Source: Sinomonas humi
GTDB taxonomy: Bacteria; Actinomycetota; Actinomycetes; Actinomycetales; Micrococcaceae
Reading direction: 5' to 3'
Assembly (NCBI RefSeq): GCF_000802235.1
Contig: NZ_JTDL01000037.1
Coordinates: 1-64,000 of the forward strand
DNA length: 64,000 bases
Below the pieces are notes generated by a model. It did no database searches, was not told the origin of the DNA, and saw nothing but the letters and a program-made list of their open reading frames with translations. The position numbers and the translations under genes are program-made. Positions within the stretch are counted from its first letter, which is position 1, and every line of letters begins with the position of its first letter. Below, one piece after another: positions 26,682 through 35,469 of this stretch.

Positions 26682-26743
26682 TTTTTTCTATAGACGTAGA
26701 CAATAACGGCCTGTAAGGTGAATCACAACAGCTGTAGAAAAAA
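26682..26743. promoter_or_regulatory. Inverted repeat in the amine oxidase-TetR gap
   Basis: TTTTTTCTATAG at 26682-26693 and CTGTAGAAAAAA at 26732-26743 are inverted copies with one mismatch, 38 bases apart, in the 109-base divergent gap. They are well placed to control both directions, and a TetR dimer at each, or looping, is possible. The gap between them is AT-richer than the surroundings and should hold both promoters. Confidence 0.5.
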
Positions 26744-26768
26744 GATGTGAGGAAGGTGCCGCAGACCG

Positions 26769-27341
26769 ATGCCCAAGATCGTGGACCACGACCAGCGCCG
26801 GGTGGAGCTCGTGGACGCGACGTGGCGGATCATCGCCGAGAAGGGGCTCGACGGGGCCACGATGCGGGACATCGCCGCGGAGGCTGGCTTCGCCAATGGT
26901 GCCCTCAAGCCGTACTTCCCCACCAAGGACCGTCTGCTCGACTTCGCGTTCGAGCACATCTTCGCCCAGACCAACCGACGCATGAAGGCCGCCACAGACG
27001 GCCTCTCCGGACGGGCCGCCGTCCGCGCCTACTGCCACGAGATCCTCCCGCTCGACGACGAGCGCCTCAACGAGGCCCGGGTTGCGATCGCCTTCTGGCA
27101 GAAGGCGCTCCAGGACCCCGCGAAGGCCGCCGTGCACGACCGGTCGATGGAGCAATGGCGCGCCTCGCTCGGGCAGCTGCTCGTCGATGCGGGCTATCGG
27201 GGCAACGACCTCGAGAACGCGCTCGGAGCCGTGATGGATCTCGTGCTCGGAGCACAGATCACGGCCACCCTCTCCCCCGCCCACCACTCTCCCGACAAGC
27301 TCATCGCCCAGCTCGACACCCTTCTCGACGCCCTCATCTAA
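26769..27341 (+). CDS. TetR-family regulator
   Basis: A 190-residue repressor-type protein. The N-terminal helix-turn-helix (about 8-55) reads RRVELVDATWRIIAEKGLDGATMRDIAAEAGFANGALKPYFPTKDRLLDFAFEH, and the rest is an all-helical ligand domain (TetR_C type, AFWQKALQDP). It is divergent from the copper amine oxidase and 12 bases ahead of the AraC-type gene, so all are probably controlled together. The likely ligand is an amine or its aldehyde, inferred from the neighbours. Confidence 0.85.
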   Translation: MPKIVDHDQRRVELVDATWRIIAEKGLDGATMRDIAAEAGFANGALKPYFPTKDRLLDFAFEHIFAQTNRRMKAATDGLSGRAAVRAYCHEILPLDDERLNEARVAIAFWQKALQDPAKAAVHDRSMEQWRASLGQLLVDAGYRGNDLENALGAVMDLVLGAQITATLSPAHHSPDKLIAQLDTLLDALI

Positions 27342-27353
27342 GGGAGGATCACG

Positions 27354-28319
27354 ATGACACTTCTCACGCCGACAATGACGCCGGCCCTTGACCTCGCCGT
27401 CGCACACGACGTCGACACGTGGCGCCGCGCGACGTCGGAATCCTTCGTACCGCTCAAGGTCACGGTCGACCGTCCCGCGAGCTTCCGAGGGAAAATGCGC
27501 GGCAAGCGGCTCCTGCCGGACGACCTCGCCATGATCGAGGTCGACGCGAGCGGGCACGCCGTCCACCGCACCGAAGAGCTCATCGCCTCGTCCGACCTGA
27601 AGTACTTCAAGCTCGGGATCCAACTGGCCGGAACCGGTCTGCTCCTGCAGGACGGCAGGGAGGCCGTCCTGCAGCCAGGGGATCTGGCCGTGTATTCGAC
27701 CGACAGGCCCTACACCCTTGCATTCGACGGCGACTTCCGCTCGCTCGTGCTCATGTTCCCGCACTCCGCCCTCGACCTTCCGACAGAAGCGATGGCTCAG
27801 GTGACGGCGACCGCCATCAGTGGCTCGAGCGGTCTGGGCCAGCTCGTGAGCCCGTTCCTCATCCGTCTCGCGGAGAACCTCGACGCGATCGCTGGGCCGA
27901 ACGGCGCCCGGCTCGTGCACAACGCGCTCGATCTCGTAACCACGCTGTTCAATGGCGAACTCGACGCGCGGGTCGCCGCCTCACGCGATCCGCATCAGAT
28001 CCTCCTGGCCCGCATCCATGACTTCATCGAATCCCATCTCGGCGACCCAGAGCTCTCTCCCGGCTCGATCGCCGCAGCCCACTACATTTCCACCCGGCAT
28101 CTGCACGACCTGTTCCGGGAGCTCGGCACGACCGTCGCGGCATCCATCCGCGAGCGCCGCCTCGAGCGGTGCCGGCGGGACCTCCGCGATCCTGTGCTCG
28201 CCGATAGGCCCGTGACTGCGATAGCCGCGCGTTGGGGCTTCCTCGACTCTGCGCACTTCAGCCGCATCTTCCGGGCGGCTTTCGGCGAGTCGCCCACGGG
28301 ATACAGGGCGGGCGCTTAG
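27354..28319 (+). CDS. AraC-family regulator, FeaR-like
   Basis: A 321-residue activator. Residues 20-190 form the AraC_binding_2 type sensor (VTVDRPASFRGKMRGKRLLPDDLAMIEV, and the cupin-like QPGDLAVYSTDRPYTLAF). The last 100 residues carry two helix-turn-helix units (AAHYISTRHLHDLFRELG and IAARWGFLDSAHFSRIFRAAFGESPTGYR). E. coli FeaR, which turns on the tynA amine oxidase and feaB aldehyde dehydrogenase genes, has the same layout. The location next to an amine oxidase gene makes that role likely. A GGGAGG site precedes the ATG. It forms an operon with the TetR gene. Confidence 0.83.
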   Translation: MTLLTPTMTPALDLAVAHDVDTWRRATSESFVPLKVTVDRPASFRGKMRGKRLLPDDLAMIEVDASGHAVHRTEELIASSDLKYFKLGIQLAGTGLLLQDGREAVLQPGDLAVYSTDRPYTLAFDGDFRSLVLMFPHSALDLPTEAMAQVTATAISGSSGLGQLVSPFLIRLAENLDAIAGPNGARLVHNALDLVTTLFNGELDARVAASRDPHQILLARIHDFIESHLGDPELSPGSIAAAHYISTRHLHDLFRELGTTVAASIRERRLERCRRDLRDPVLADRPVTAIAARWGFLDSAHFSRIFRAAFGESPTGYRAGA

Positions 28320-28397
28320 AAAGACGTGGCGGGAAAGGCGCGGGAAAGGGCGCGCCAGAAAAGGCGCCCGCCGAACGACGCCTAGGAAGAGACGAGT

Positions 28398-28438
28398 GCC
28401 CCGGCACGCGGACTGGAGAACCGCATGCCGGGGCTTTT
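28398..28438 (+). terminator. Intrinsic terminator after the AraC-type gene
   Basis: GCCCCGGCA pairs perfectly with TGCCGGGGC, an inner GCGG/CCGC adds to the stem, and TTTT follows directly at 28435-28438. It lies 80 bases after the AraC-type stop, in the gap to the convergent sulfatase gene. Confidence 0.8.
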
Positions 28439-28451
28439 CCCTCACCGGGCA

Positions 28452-30131
28452 CTACGCCGCCGCAGTTGGCGCAGTGCCCTCGTCAGCGAGGCTTGCCATC
28501 TCGACGACGAGCGCCTCCGTGAGGCGCCTCTCGAGCTCACGGTGCTCGGGGCGTCCCGCGAGGTTCTCGAGTTCGCCGGGATCGGAGATGTGGTCGTAAA
28601 GCTCGGTTTCCCCGGCACCGAAGTACCGAGTGAGCCTGCCCTCGGAAGTGATCACCGTCCGCATGCGGACGGGACCCGGGAGCCCGGGGAGGCCAAACGG
28701 CTGGTCTTCTTCGACGAGGAGCGCAGATCGGTGGGCCTCGGCCCCGCCGATGAGGACAGGGAGGAAGGACCGACCCTGGATTCCACGGAACGGCGCGGCG
28801 CCTGTGAGTTCCATGAGGGTCGGGACGAGGTCTGGGCTCGAGACGAGAGCTTGGCTCCTCCTTGCCACGGGCTCGCTGCTGGCGCCCCCTGGTTCGGGCC
28901 GTCGGCTGTCTGCGCCTGTCGGCAGGGCGACGATGAGCGGGACATTCGTCACCGCCCGATAGTGCGAGAAGTGCTTGAGCATGAGCCCGTGGTCTCCGAA
29001 CAGGTCGCCGTGGTCTGCGGTGAAGACGACGATGGTCTCGTCTGCGAGTCCCTGCGCCTCGAGCTCGCCGAGAATCCGGCCGATCTGCTCATCCATGAGG
29101 GTGATGAGTCCGTACTGCGCCGCGGCCGCGTGCCGGTACTGCTCGGCAGTCGCCGCCCACGTCATGGTCGGGTCGCTCCCGGGCTCTCCCCGGTGGGACA
29201 TCATGTGCCGGATGTGCTGCGGCGACCGCGCGTGGTCTTGCTCGAAGCCGAGGGGCAATGGGATCTCTGCGGGTCGATAGAGCGAGTCGTAGCCCTCGGG
29301 GGGCGAGAACGGGTGATGCGGATCCGGGAAGGAGACGAAGAGGAAGAAGGGAGCGTCCTGGCCCGCGGCGTCCTTGAGGTGCTCGACCGCCTTCTCGCCG
29401 ATGAATGCACTGGGGTGGAGCTCCGCTGGGATCGCGGTCCGGTACACCTGGTCCCAGCCTCCGTACGCCACGTCGGCGTGATCCCGGCCGCCGACGGCGT
29501 CGGGATCGAGGCCACGTTCACGCGCCCAGTGCAAGTAGTGTCCCCCGGGATGGTCACCGTGGCCGACGACGAGGTCCACGTGTTGGTACCCGTAGTAGTC
29601 AGCGGGCAGGGGGATGAAGCGTTCCTCGTGGCGCGCCCGGTCCTCCCAGCGGTCCCATCCCTCCTCGCCGCCGCGCGGGCGCGCGTCCTGGGCGGTCGGG
29701 TCCAGGAGGAGGGGCGCCGTCGCGAGGATCTCATCCTCCTGCTCGGGCTCGAACCCCCAGCCCATGTTCTGGTGGTGCAGCTTGCCCACGCCGATCGTCC
29801 GGTAGCCCGCGTCCGCGAGCGAGCGCATGATGGTGCGGGAGTCCGGATCCAGCGGGATCCCGTTGCACCGCGTGCCGTGGGACGACGGCCACCGTCCCGT
29901 TGCGAGCGAAGCCCTGTTCGGCATACACGTCGGGTTGGCGACCGTCGCGTTCTCGAACACCATCCCCCGGGTGGCGAGGGCATCGAGATGCGGGGTTCGC
30001 ACCACGCTGTTGCCCCCGAAACCGACGTGGTCGGCACGGAGTTGGTCTGCGACGATCACGAGGACGTTGGGACGACGGCTGTTGTCCTCCCGGCGGTTGC
30101 GCTCCCCGCGGCTCTCTCCCGCGCCCGTCAC
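28452..30131 (-). CDS. Sulfatase (formylglycine type), cytoplasmic
   Basis: A 559-residue type I sulfatase. The metal-binding PNVLVIVADQLRADH is near the N-terminus, and the CMPNRASLATG segment has the C-x-P-x-R signature whose cysteine becomes formylglycine. Later marks are GVGKLHHQNMGWGFEPEQ, FVSFPDPHHPFSPP and FTADHGDLFGDHGLMLKH. No signal peptide is seen, so it works inside the cell on imported sulfate esters, in keeping with the ABC importer genes before it. The GTG start overlaps the ATPase stop by four bases. No sulfatase-modifying enzyme lies in the window. The substrate is unknown. Confidence 0.88.
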   Translation of the reverse strand: MTGAGESRGERNRREDNSRRPNVLVIVADQLRADHVGFGGNSVVRTPHLDALATRGMVFENATVANPTCMPNRASLATGRWPSSHGTRCNGIPLDPDSRTIMRSLADAGYRTIGVGKLHHQNMGWGFEPEQEDEILATAPLLLDPTAQDARPRGGEEGWDRWEDRARHEERFIPLPADYYGYQHVDLVVGHGDHPGGHYLHWARERGLDPDAVGGRDHADVAYGGWDQVYRTAIPAELHPSAFIGEKAVEHLKDAAGQDAPFFLFVSFPDPHHPFSPPEGYDSLYRPAEIPLPLGFEQDHARSPQHIRHMMSHRGEPGSDPTMTWAATAEQYRHAAAAQYGLITLMDEQIGRILGELEAQGLADETIVVFTADHGDLFGDHGLMLKHFSHYRAVTNVPLIVALPTGADSRRPEPGGASSEPVARRSQALVSSPDLVPTLMELTGAAPFRGIQGRSFLPVLIGGAEAHRSALLVEEDQPFGLPGLPGPVRMRTVITSEGRLTRYFGAGETELYDHISDPGELENLAGRPEHRELERRLTEALVVEMASLADEGTAPTAAA

Positions 30132-30964
30132 GCCGGCCTCTTGATGAGGGAGAGCACGTCCGTCCGCTGGGCGGCGAATTCCGGCAGGGCGCGGGTGCCG
30201 ATCTGGTCGCGCGGCGACGGCAGCTCGACGTCGACGATCCGGAGGACGCGCGCGGGCTTCGAACCGAGGACGACGACGCGATCCGCGAGATAGACCGCCT
30301 CATCGATGTCGTGGGTCACCACGAGGATCGTCATCCCGAAGCCCTCACGGATCTTGAGGCACAGGTCCTCGAGGTCGAAGCGCGTCTGCGCGTCGACCGA
30401 GGCGAACGGCTCGTCCATGATGAGGATCTCCGGTCGATATGCGAGCGCCCGGGCAATCGCAACGCGCTGCTGCATTCCCCCGGAGAGCTGCCAGGGGAAC
30501 TGGTTCTCGGCATGTGCGAGTCCCACTGCTTCGAGGGCCTCGTCGCACCGCGCCTTGAGTTCAGCTTTGGGAAGCCGAAGGTGGCGCAGGGGCAGGACGA
30601 CGTTCTTCCGTACCGTGAGCCACGGCATGAGGGACCGGCTGTAGTCCTGGAAGACGAGAGCCATCTCGGGCGGTGGCCCGCTGATCTCGCGGCCGTCGAT
30701 CGCCGCGCGGCCCCCGGACGTGGGCTGGAGGCCGGCGAGACACTTCAGCAGAGTGGTCTTCCCGATTCCGGACGGGCCCACAATGCAGACGATCTCACGG
30801 GCCGAGACGCTGAAGGTGAGGTCTTCGATGACCTTCTTGGCGCCGTCGCCCGTCCCGTAGCTCTTGGCGAGATGGACGACGTCGAGGCGAGCCGGCCGCT
30901 GTCCCTGAGGCTCACCCCCGAGGGAGCCTTCGAGCGGAGTGGTTGCCAGATGGGGTGAAGTCAT
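30128..30964 (-). CDS. ABC transporter ATP-binding protein (SsuB/TauB type)
   Basis: A 278-residue ATPase with Walker A GPSGIGKTT, the Q-loop in ALVFQDYSRSLMPWLTV, the signature LSGGMQQRVAIARAL, Walker B ILIMDEPFASVD and the switch histidine in VVTHDIDEAVYLADR. The wording of these motifs is that of nitrate/sulfonate/taurine importers. The ATG at 30964 overlaps the permease stop by four bases and leaves a 40-residue leader before the first strand. It drives the import of the substrate bound by the lipoprotein of the same operon. Confidence 0.9.
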   Translation of the reverse strand: MTSPHLATTPLEGSLGGEPQGQRPARLDVVHLAKSYGTGDGAKKVIEDLTFSVSAREIVCIVGPSGIGKTTLLKCLAGLQPTSGGRAAIDGREISGPPPEMALVFQDYSRSLMPWLTVRKNVVLPLRHLRLPKAELKARCDEALEAVGLAHAENQFPWQLSGGMQQRVAIARALAYRPEILIMDEPFASVDAQTRFDLEDLCLKIREGFGMTILVVTHDIDEAVYLADRVVVLGSKPARVLRIVDVELPSPRDQIGTRALPEFAAQRTDVLSLIKRPA

Positions 30965-31752
30965 GATGCACGAGCCAATCTGCGGGAGCCGATGTACCAG
31001 GCCAGGACTTTGCGCCGGACGAGGTCGAACAAGAAGTTGGCGGCGAAGCCGATCACGCCGAGGAGCAGGATGCCGGACCACATGTCCGAGATCATGAAGC
31101 TCTGCTGCGCGAGGAGGGTCATGGCGCCGATGCCCTGCGAGGGCCCGAGCATCTCCGAGGCGATCATGACGACGAACGCGGTCTGGAGGCTGACCTGCAG
31201 ACCCGAGAAGATCTGCGGGCCGGCCGCGGGAAGGAGCACCGACACAACGCGCTCGCCGCGGCTGAGCCGGTAGACGCTTGCGACGTCGAGAAGGCCGCGG
31301 TCGACCGCCCGGAGGCCGTCCACCGTCGCGATGAACGTCGGGAAGAAGGCAGCGAGCGCGATGCTGGTGATCCTCATTTCAAGCCCGAAACCCATGAGCG
31401 AGATGAAGATCGGCACGAGGGCTACGGGTGGGATGCCGCGCAGGAAGTGGATCACGGGATCCACGGCCCAGCGGATCGGAGCGGACAGCGCCGTCACAAA
31501 GCCGACTGCGACGGCGGCGACGCCGGCGATCGCGTACCCGAGAGCGAGGTTCCGAAGGCTTACGAGCACATCCGAGGTGAAGTGGTCGAAGAGCCACAGC
31601 GCGCGGAACCGGTCGAGGATCTCCGCGAGGGGCGGGAAGAACGTGTCCGTCGAGTCCGCCGACGCGAACCACCACACGGCGAGAAGGACGAGCGGCGTTC
31701 CCACGCCGAGCAGCCACAGGCGCACAGACTTCAGGGACGGTCGCTTGCTCAC
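30961..31752 (-). CDS. ABC transporter permease (SsuC/TauC type), second
   Basis: A 263-residue permease with about six membrane helices. The binding-protein-dependent transport loop is seen near residue 170 (ASVYRLSRGERVVSVLLPAAGPQIFSGLQ), typical for this superfamily. The GTG at 31752 overlaps the first permease gene by four bases, which fixes the start. The open frame upstream of it belongs to the shadow of the other permease gene. It probably pairs with the first permease as a heterodimer for uptake of an organic sulfate or similar anion. Confidence 0.88.
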   Translation of the reverse strand: MSKRPSLKSVRLWLLGVGTPLVLLAVWWFASADSTDTFFPPLAEILDRFRALWLFDHFTSDVLVSLRNLALGYAIAGVAAVAVGFVTALSAPIRWAVDPVIHFLRGIPPVALVPIFISLMGFGLEMRITSIALAAFFPTFIATVDGLRAVDRGLLDVASVYRLSRGERVVSVLLPAAGPQIFSGLQVSLQTAFVVMIASEMLGPSQGIGAMTLLAQQSFMISDMWSGILLLGVIGFAANFLFDLVRRKVLAWYIGSRRLARAS

Positions 31753-32525
31753 GAGTGCACCACCTCTCGGTAGGACTCGTGCCAGTGCAGGAGCCGCCGC
31801 TCGGCGAAGCGCGTGGCGCCCTGGAACATGAGCCCGAGGACGCCGAGCACGATCACGAGTGCGTAGAGGGTCGGGTAGTCGCCCCCGGACTGGGCCAGGT
31901 AGAGGCGCGCGCCGAGCCCGGGACCGCCGCCGAGCAGCCCGGCAACCACGGTAATGATGAGGGCCGCGGGCGCCGAGACGCGCATGGCCGTACCGATGTA
32001 CGGAAGCGAACTGGGCACGACGATCCTTGCGAGAATCTCCGCCGAGCCCATGCCGTAGGAGCGAGCGGTGTCCCGGGCCACGGGATCGGTGCTGTGCACC
32101 CCGTCCACGGTCTGCATGACGATCGGCAGGAGGCAGCCGAGGAACACGAGGAACCACGACATCTGCCCGGTCGGCCCGAGAATCAGCACGACGAGCGGAA
32201 GGATCACGATAGGCGGGATCGGCTTGAGGAATTCGAGGACCGCCCGGGTCGCGAAGCGGATCGGCTCGAAGCTTCCCACAAGCACCCCCACCACAATCCC
32301 AGCCGCTGCAGAGGCGCCGAGTCCGAGCAGGGCGATGCCGACCGTAGCGCCAACAGCGGACCAGAAGTCGGGCTCGGCGAGAAGGCCGCCGAGGTCCGTG
32401 GCCACGGTCGCCACGGCTGGCAACGAGCCGCCGGCAGCGTGAGCGGACGAGGCCGCCTGCCAAATGGCGAGTGCGACGGCGATGCCTGCCGCCCCCGCAA
32501 CGGCCGGTTTTACTGTGAGTGCCAT
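31749..32525 (-). CDS. ABC transporter permease (SsuC/TauC type), first
   Basis: A 258-residue permease with about six membrane helices (first at 8-30). The conserved cytoplasmic loop reads ARSYGMGSAEILARIVVPSSLPYIGTAMR. The presence of two different permease genes is unusual for SsuABC/TauABC systems, which use one gene as a homodimer. Its start lies three bases after the stop of the binding-protein gene, so translation is coupled. Confidence 0.88.
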   Translation of the reverse strand: MALTVKPAVAGAAGIAVALAIWQAASSAHAAGGSLPAVATVATDLGGLLAEPDFWSAVGATVGIALLGLGASAAAGIVVGVLVGSFEPIRFATRAVLEFLKPIPPIVILPLVVLILGPTGQMSWFLVFLGCLLPIVMQTVDGVHSTDPVARDTARSYGMGSAEILARIVVPSSLPYIGTAMRVSAPAALIITVVAGLLGGGPGLGARLYLAQSGGDYPTLYALVIVLGVLGLMFQGATRFAERRLLHWHESYREVVHS

Positions 32526-32528
32526 TGG

Positions 32529-33518
32529 TCAGTCGCCCAGGATGAGATTCGACGGGAGCTTCACGGGGGCCTTGAGATAGCCGAGTTCGGCCATGGAATC
32601 GTCGACTCGCTGGATGTCGCCCGTGGTCACGGTGTCGGGCCAGTAGTTGACGGCGCCCGCCTTGATGACGCTGAGCGGGGTGTTGGTGATCTGCGCGCTC
32701 AGCTGCTGCGCCTCGTCAATGTGGGTGTTCGCGTAGGCGTTGGCCTTGTAGATCGCAGTCTTGAACCCCTCGAGGGCTTGGCGTTCCTTCCCGAGGGTCG
32801 AGTTGCCGGTGGCCCAGAGGCCCACGGCGCCGGCCTTGAAGAACTCGACCCCCGGCGAGGCGAGCAGCCGATCGCCCTGCGAGATCGCCTTCGAGACGAA
32901 CGGGGCGACGAGCGAGGCCGCGTCGACGCGGCCCGAGTTGAGCGATTGGAGCGCGGACGACGGGTCGAGGACCATCCAGTTGACCTTGGAAGGATCACCG
33001 CCGTCGTCCTTGATGAGCTTGCTCACCGTGACCTCGAGCTGAGCTTTGCGTGCCGGCACGGAGACCGACTTGCCCTCGAGGTCTCTCGGACGGTTGATCG
33101 ACGAGCCCTTCTGGACGACTAGGCCGGTGTCGTCGACCTTGGTGAGGTCCTTGCTCGTCATCGCCTGTGCCGAATAGCCGTCGGCAGCCGCGACGACCGT
33201 GAGCGGGACGTTGTTGCTCAGGGCATTGAGCAGCGGGATGGACGGCGTGTACGTGAGATCGAGTTGGCCGCTCTGGGCGGCAGCGATCCCTGCGGGCGGA
33301 TTGGCGACGACGGAGATCTTGACGTCGAGCCCTTCCTCCTTGAAATAGCCCTTCTCTTCCGCGAGCTTGATGGCGGCGTCGCTGCCGATGCCGATCGTTC
33401 CGACCCTGAGCGTCGTCACGGAGCCGCTCGCGCCAGGGGACGCGGCGGTGCTGGCGCCGCAGGCCGAGAGGGCGAGGGCGAGGACGGCGGCGAGGGCCGC
33501 GGGGATGCTTCGTCGCAT
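32529..33518 (-). CDS. Lipoprotein substrate-binding protein of the ABC importer
   Basis: A 329-residue secreted lipoprotein. The signal peptide ends in a lipobox ALSAC with Cys at about residue 20, followed by a Ser/Ala-rich linker. The mature part is of the SsuA/THI5/NMT1 type (LRVGTIGIGSDAAIKLAEEKGYFKEEG, and QSGQLDLTYTPSIPLLNAL). It would catch the substrate on the outer face of the membrane. The ATG at 33518 has GAGGAGACC ahead of it. It lies 50 bases after the amidohydrolase stop. The substrate is probably an organic sulfate or another small anion because a sulfatase closes the operon. Confidence 0.9.
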   Translation of the reverse strand: MRRSIPAALAAVLALALSACGASTAASPGASGSVTTLRVGTIGIGSDAAIKLAEEKGYFKEEGLDVKISVVANPPAGIAAAQSGQLDLTYTPSIPLLNALSNNVPLTVVAAADGYSAQAMTSKDLTKVDDTGLVVQKGSSINRPRDLEGKSVSVPARKAQLEVTVSKLIKDDGGDPSKVNWMVLDPSSALQSLNSGRVDAASLVAPFVSKAISQGDRLLASPGVEFFKAGAVGLWATGNSTLGKERQALEGFKTAIYKANAYANTHIDEAQQLSAQITNTPLSVIKAGAVNYWPDTVTTGDIQRVDDSMAELGYLKAPVKLPSNLILGD

Positions 33519-33568
33519 GGAATGGTCTCCTCGTGGTGGTGGGGGTGGGAACGGACTTGGGGGTTGGG

Positions 33569-35254
33569 TCAGAGCAGGGCACGCTCGTGAACGGGCAAGC
33601 CTGCCGCGAGCGTGAGGACGATGTCCGATTCGAGGAGGTCCTCGATCACGTCGTCGTTGGGCCAGGGATGGGAGAGGATACAGAGGTCGGCAGCCATGCC
33701 AGGGGCGATGCGGCCCTTGAGGTGCTCGGCGTGGTCCTGCCATGAGGCGTCTGCCGTCATGGCTCGGAGGGCTTGGCGGCCGCTGATGCGCTCCGGGTCC
33801 CGATCCGCGCCCGGCGTCGCTCGCGTGCCGCGCCGCACTGCGGCGATGACCGTCTCTCGCCAATCGGTGCTCGCAACGGGCGCATCTGAAGCGAGGGTGA
33901 AGCGAACTCCTGCCTTCGACGCGCTGCGAAGCGGTTGATGGCGCCCGAATCGCTCCTCGCCGAGCAGGCGTCGCATGGCCTCGCCTGCCCCGTGGCGGAT
34001 CAGCGGGTTCGTGCTGTAGCCGATCCCGCTCGCTGCCATGCGCTCGATCGTGCGATGGCTCGAGAACGCTCCGTGGATGATGTAGTGACGCCTTGACGCG
34101 GCGTCCGTGCCGCGAATGAGCGCCTCAACCGCGGCCTCGGTCGCGGCGTCGCCCGTTGCGTGGATGCCAGCCTGGAGGCCGGCCCGGTCGATCACCTCCA
34201 GGATGCGGCCCAGCTCGGCGACGCGCTCCTCCTCCGAGCGTCCGACGACGACGAGGCTGCCTCGCGTGCAATGGTCACCGTAGGGTTCGGCCATCCACGC
34301 GGTTCCGCTGCGAGGAATGCCATCGGCGAACACCTTGACTCCAGCAATGCGCAGGAGCGCCGGATCTATACCGCGGTCGCTGTATTCGGCCGCGAGGCCG
34401 CTGGCGAGCCCTGCCTCCACGGACGCGGCGTCGGCTCCGCCCGTACCTGAGAACAGCAAGAGGACCGTCGTGCGGAGGGTGAGATCGCGGGCAAGGGCCA
34501 GATCGCCGAGGAGACGTAGGGCCGCTGTCGATCCGGAGCCATCGAGCAGCCCCGCGCTCGCGGGGCCCAAGCCGGGTTCGGTGAGGGATGTGATGCCCTG
34601 CGCGTGGAGGTGCCGCTGCATCGCGAGCATCGCATCGCGGAGAACGGACCGCGGGACCGGCGGCAAGGCGGCATTGACGAGCTCCATCGCCCCGTCTTGA
34701 AGGAGGCCGGTGAGCTCGCCGTCTGCATCGCGCCCAATGACGCCACCGATGGGCGGAGCGGTCGACGACGTCACGCCGACGCGGCGCAGCGCCTCGCGGT
34801 TCACGACGAGCCGGTGTCCCGTCGCGTCGAACGCGACGACCGGGACTTCCGGACGGACGCTGAGGAGCTGCCCTGTCGCTGGGCCGATGAGGGCGTCGTC
34901 CCAGCCGCGTGCACGGATCCATCCGTCCTCGCCCGGTTGCGCGCGTTCGATGACGCTCGCAAGAGCAGTCCAGTCAGGGGCCGCGGCCGGATCGACAGGG
35001 ATGTAGCCAAAGGCAGCCATGGCTGCGGCCGTGAAATGGAGATGAGAATCGTTGATTCCCGGCACCACTGCCCCGCCACGAGCGTCGATCACTGTCGTGT
35101 CAGGGCCGATGACCTCAGGCACCGCGTCCTTCCCGACCGCGAGGATCCTGCCGCTCGCCACTGCCACGGCGTCGGAGGCAGAAGCTCCCTGCCCGTGGGC
35201 AGCCATCGTCAGCACGTCTGCGTTGACGATGGCGAGTTCGGCGCTCGGCGTCAT
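33569..35254 (-). CDS. Amidohydrolase family protein (YtcJ/Amidohydro_3 type)
   Basis: A 561-residue metal-dependent hydrolase. The metal site starts with HxH in INDSHLHFTAA (near residue 70), then GIHATGDAATEA and IIHGAFSSH, and ends with the Asp of TLASDAPVAS. Long proteins of this type include formamidases and other exo-acting deacylases whose substrates are mostly unknown. No signal peptide is seen. It opens the operon with the ABC importer and sulfatase, and is divergent from a TetR gene. The ATG at 35254 follows GAGGGGACC. A longer frame of 22 more residues is possible but has no better start site. Confidence 0.85.
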   Translation of the reverse strand: MTPSAELAIVNADVLTMAAHGQGASASDAVAVASGRILAVGKDAVPEVIGPDTTVIDARGGAVVPGINDSHLHFTAAAMAAFGYIPVDPAAAPDWTALASVIERAQPGEDGWIRARGWDDALIGPATGQLLSVRPEVPVVAFDATGHRLVVNREALRRVGVTSSTAPPIGGVIGRDADGELTGLLQDGAMELVNAALPPVPRSVLRDAMLAMQRHLHAQGITSLTEPGLGPASAGLLDGSGSTAALRLLGDLALARDLTLRTTVLLLFSGTGGADAASVEAGLASGLAAEYSDRGIDPALLRIAGVKVFADGIPRSGTAWMAEPYGDHCTRGSLVVVGRSEEERVAELGRILEVIDRAGLQAGIHATGDAATEAAVEALIRGTDAASRRHYIIHGAFSSHRTIERMAASGIGYSTNPLIRHGAGEAMRRLLGEERFGRHQPLRSASKAGVRFTLASDAPVASTDWRETVIAAVRRGTRATPGADRDPERISGRQALRAMTADASWQDHAEHLKGRIAPGMAADLCILSHPWPNDDVIEDLLESDIVLTLAAGLPVHERALL

Positions 35255-35357
35255 TGTCGGTCCCCTCACGGATAGGCCTGCTTGCTTCGCTTGGTTTCTT
35301 CGATGCTTGCGGTCGTTCAATGTGACCTGCTCAACATCGCTGGAAAAGAGTATGTCG

Positions 35358-35381
35358 CTTGACTAGGTCACTTGACTAGGT
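35358..35381. promoter_or_regulatory. Direct repeat CTTGACTAGGT x2 in the amidohydrolase-TetR gap
   Basis: Two perfect 11-base copies at 35358-35368 and 35371-35381, 13 bases apart, in the divergent gap. The TTGACT cores could be -35 boxes for the TetR gene or binding sites. The 9-mer TTGACTAGG recurs at 37209-37217 ahead of the dehydratase gene. Confidence 0.5.
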
Positions 35382-35469
35382 TTTGGCGTAGAATTTTTTT
35401 GCGCGCCGGAATCGACGGCTCGGAACTGGGCACGACCTACGATGGGTCGGACGAGATCGGGAGGTCAGA

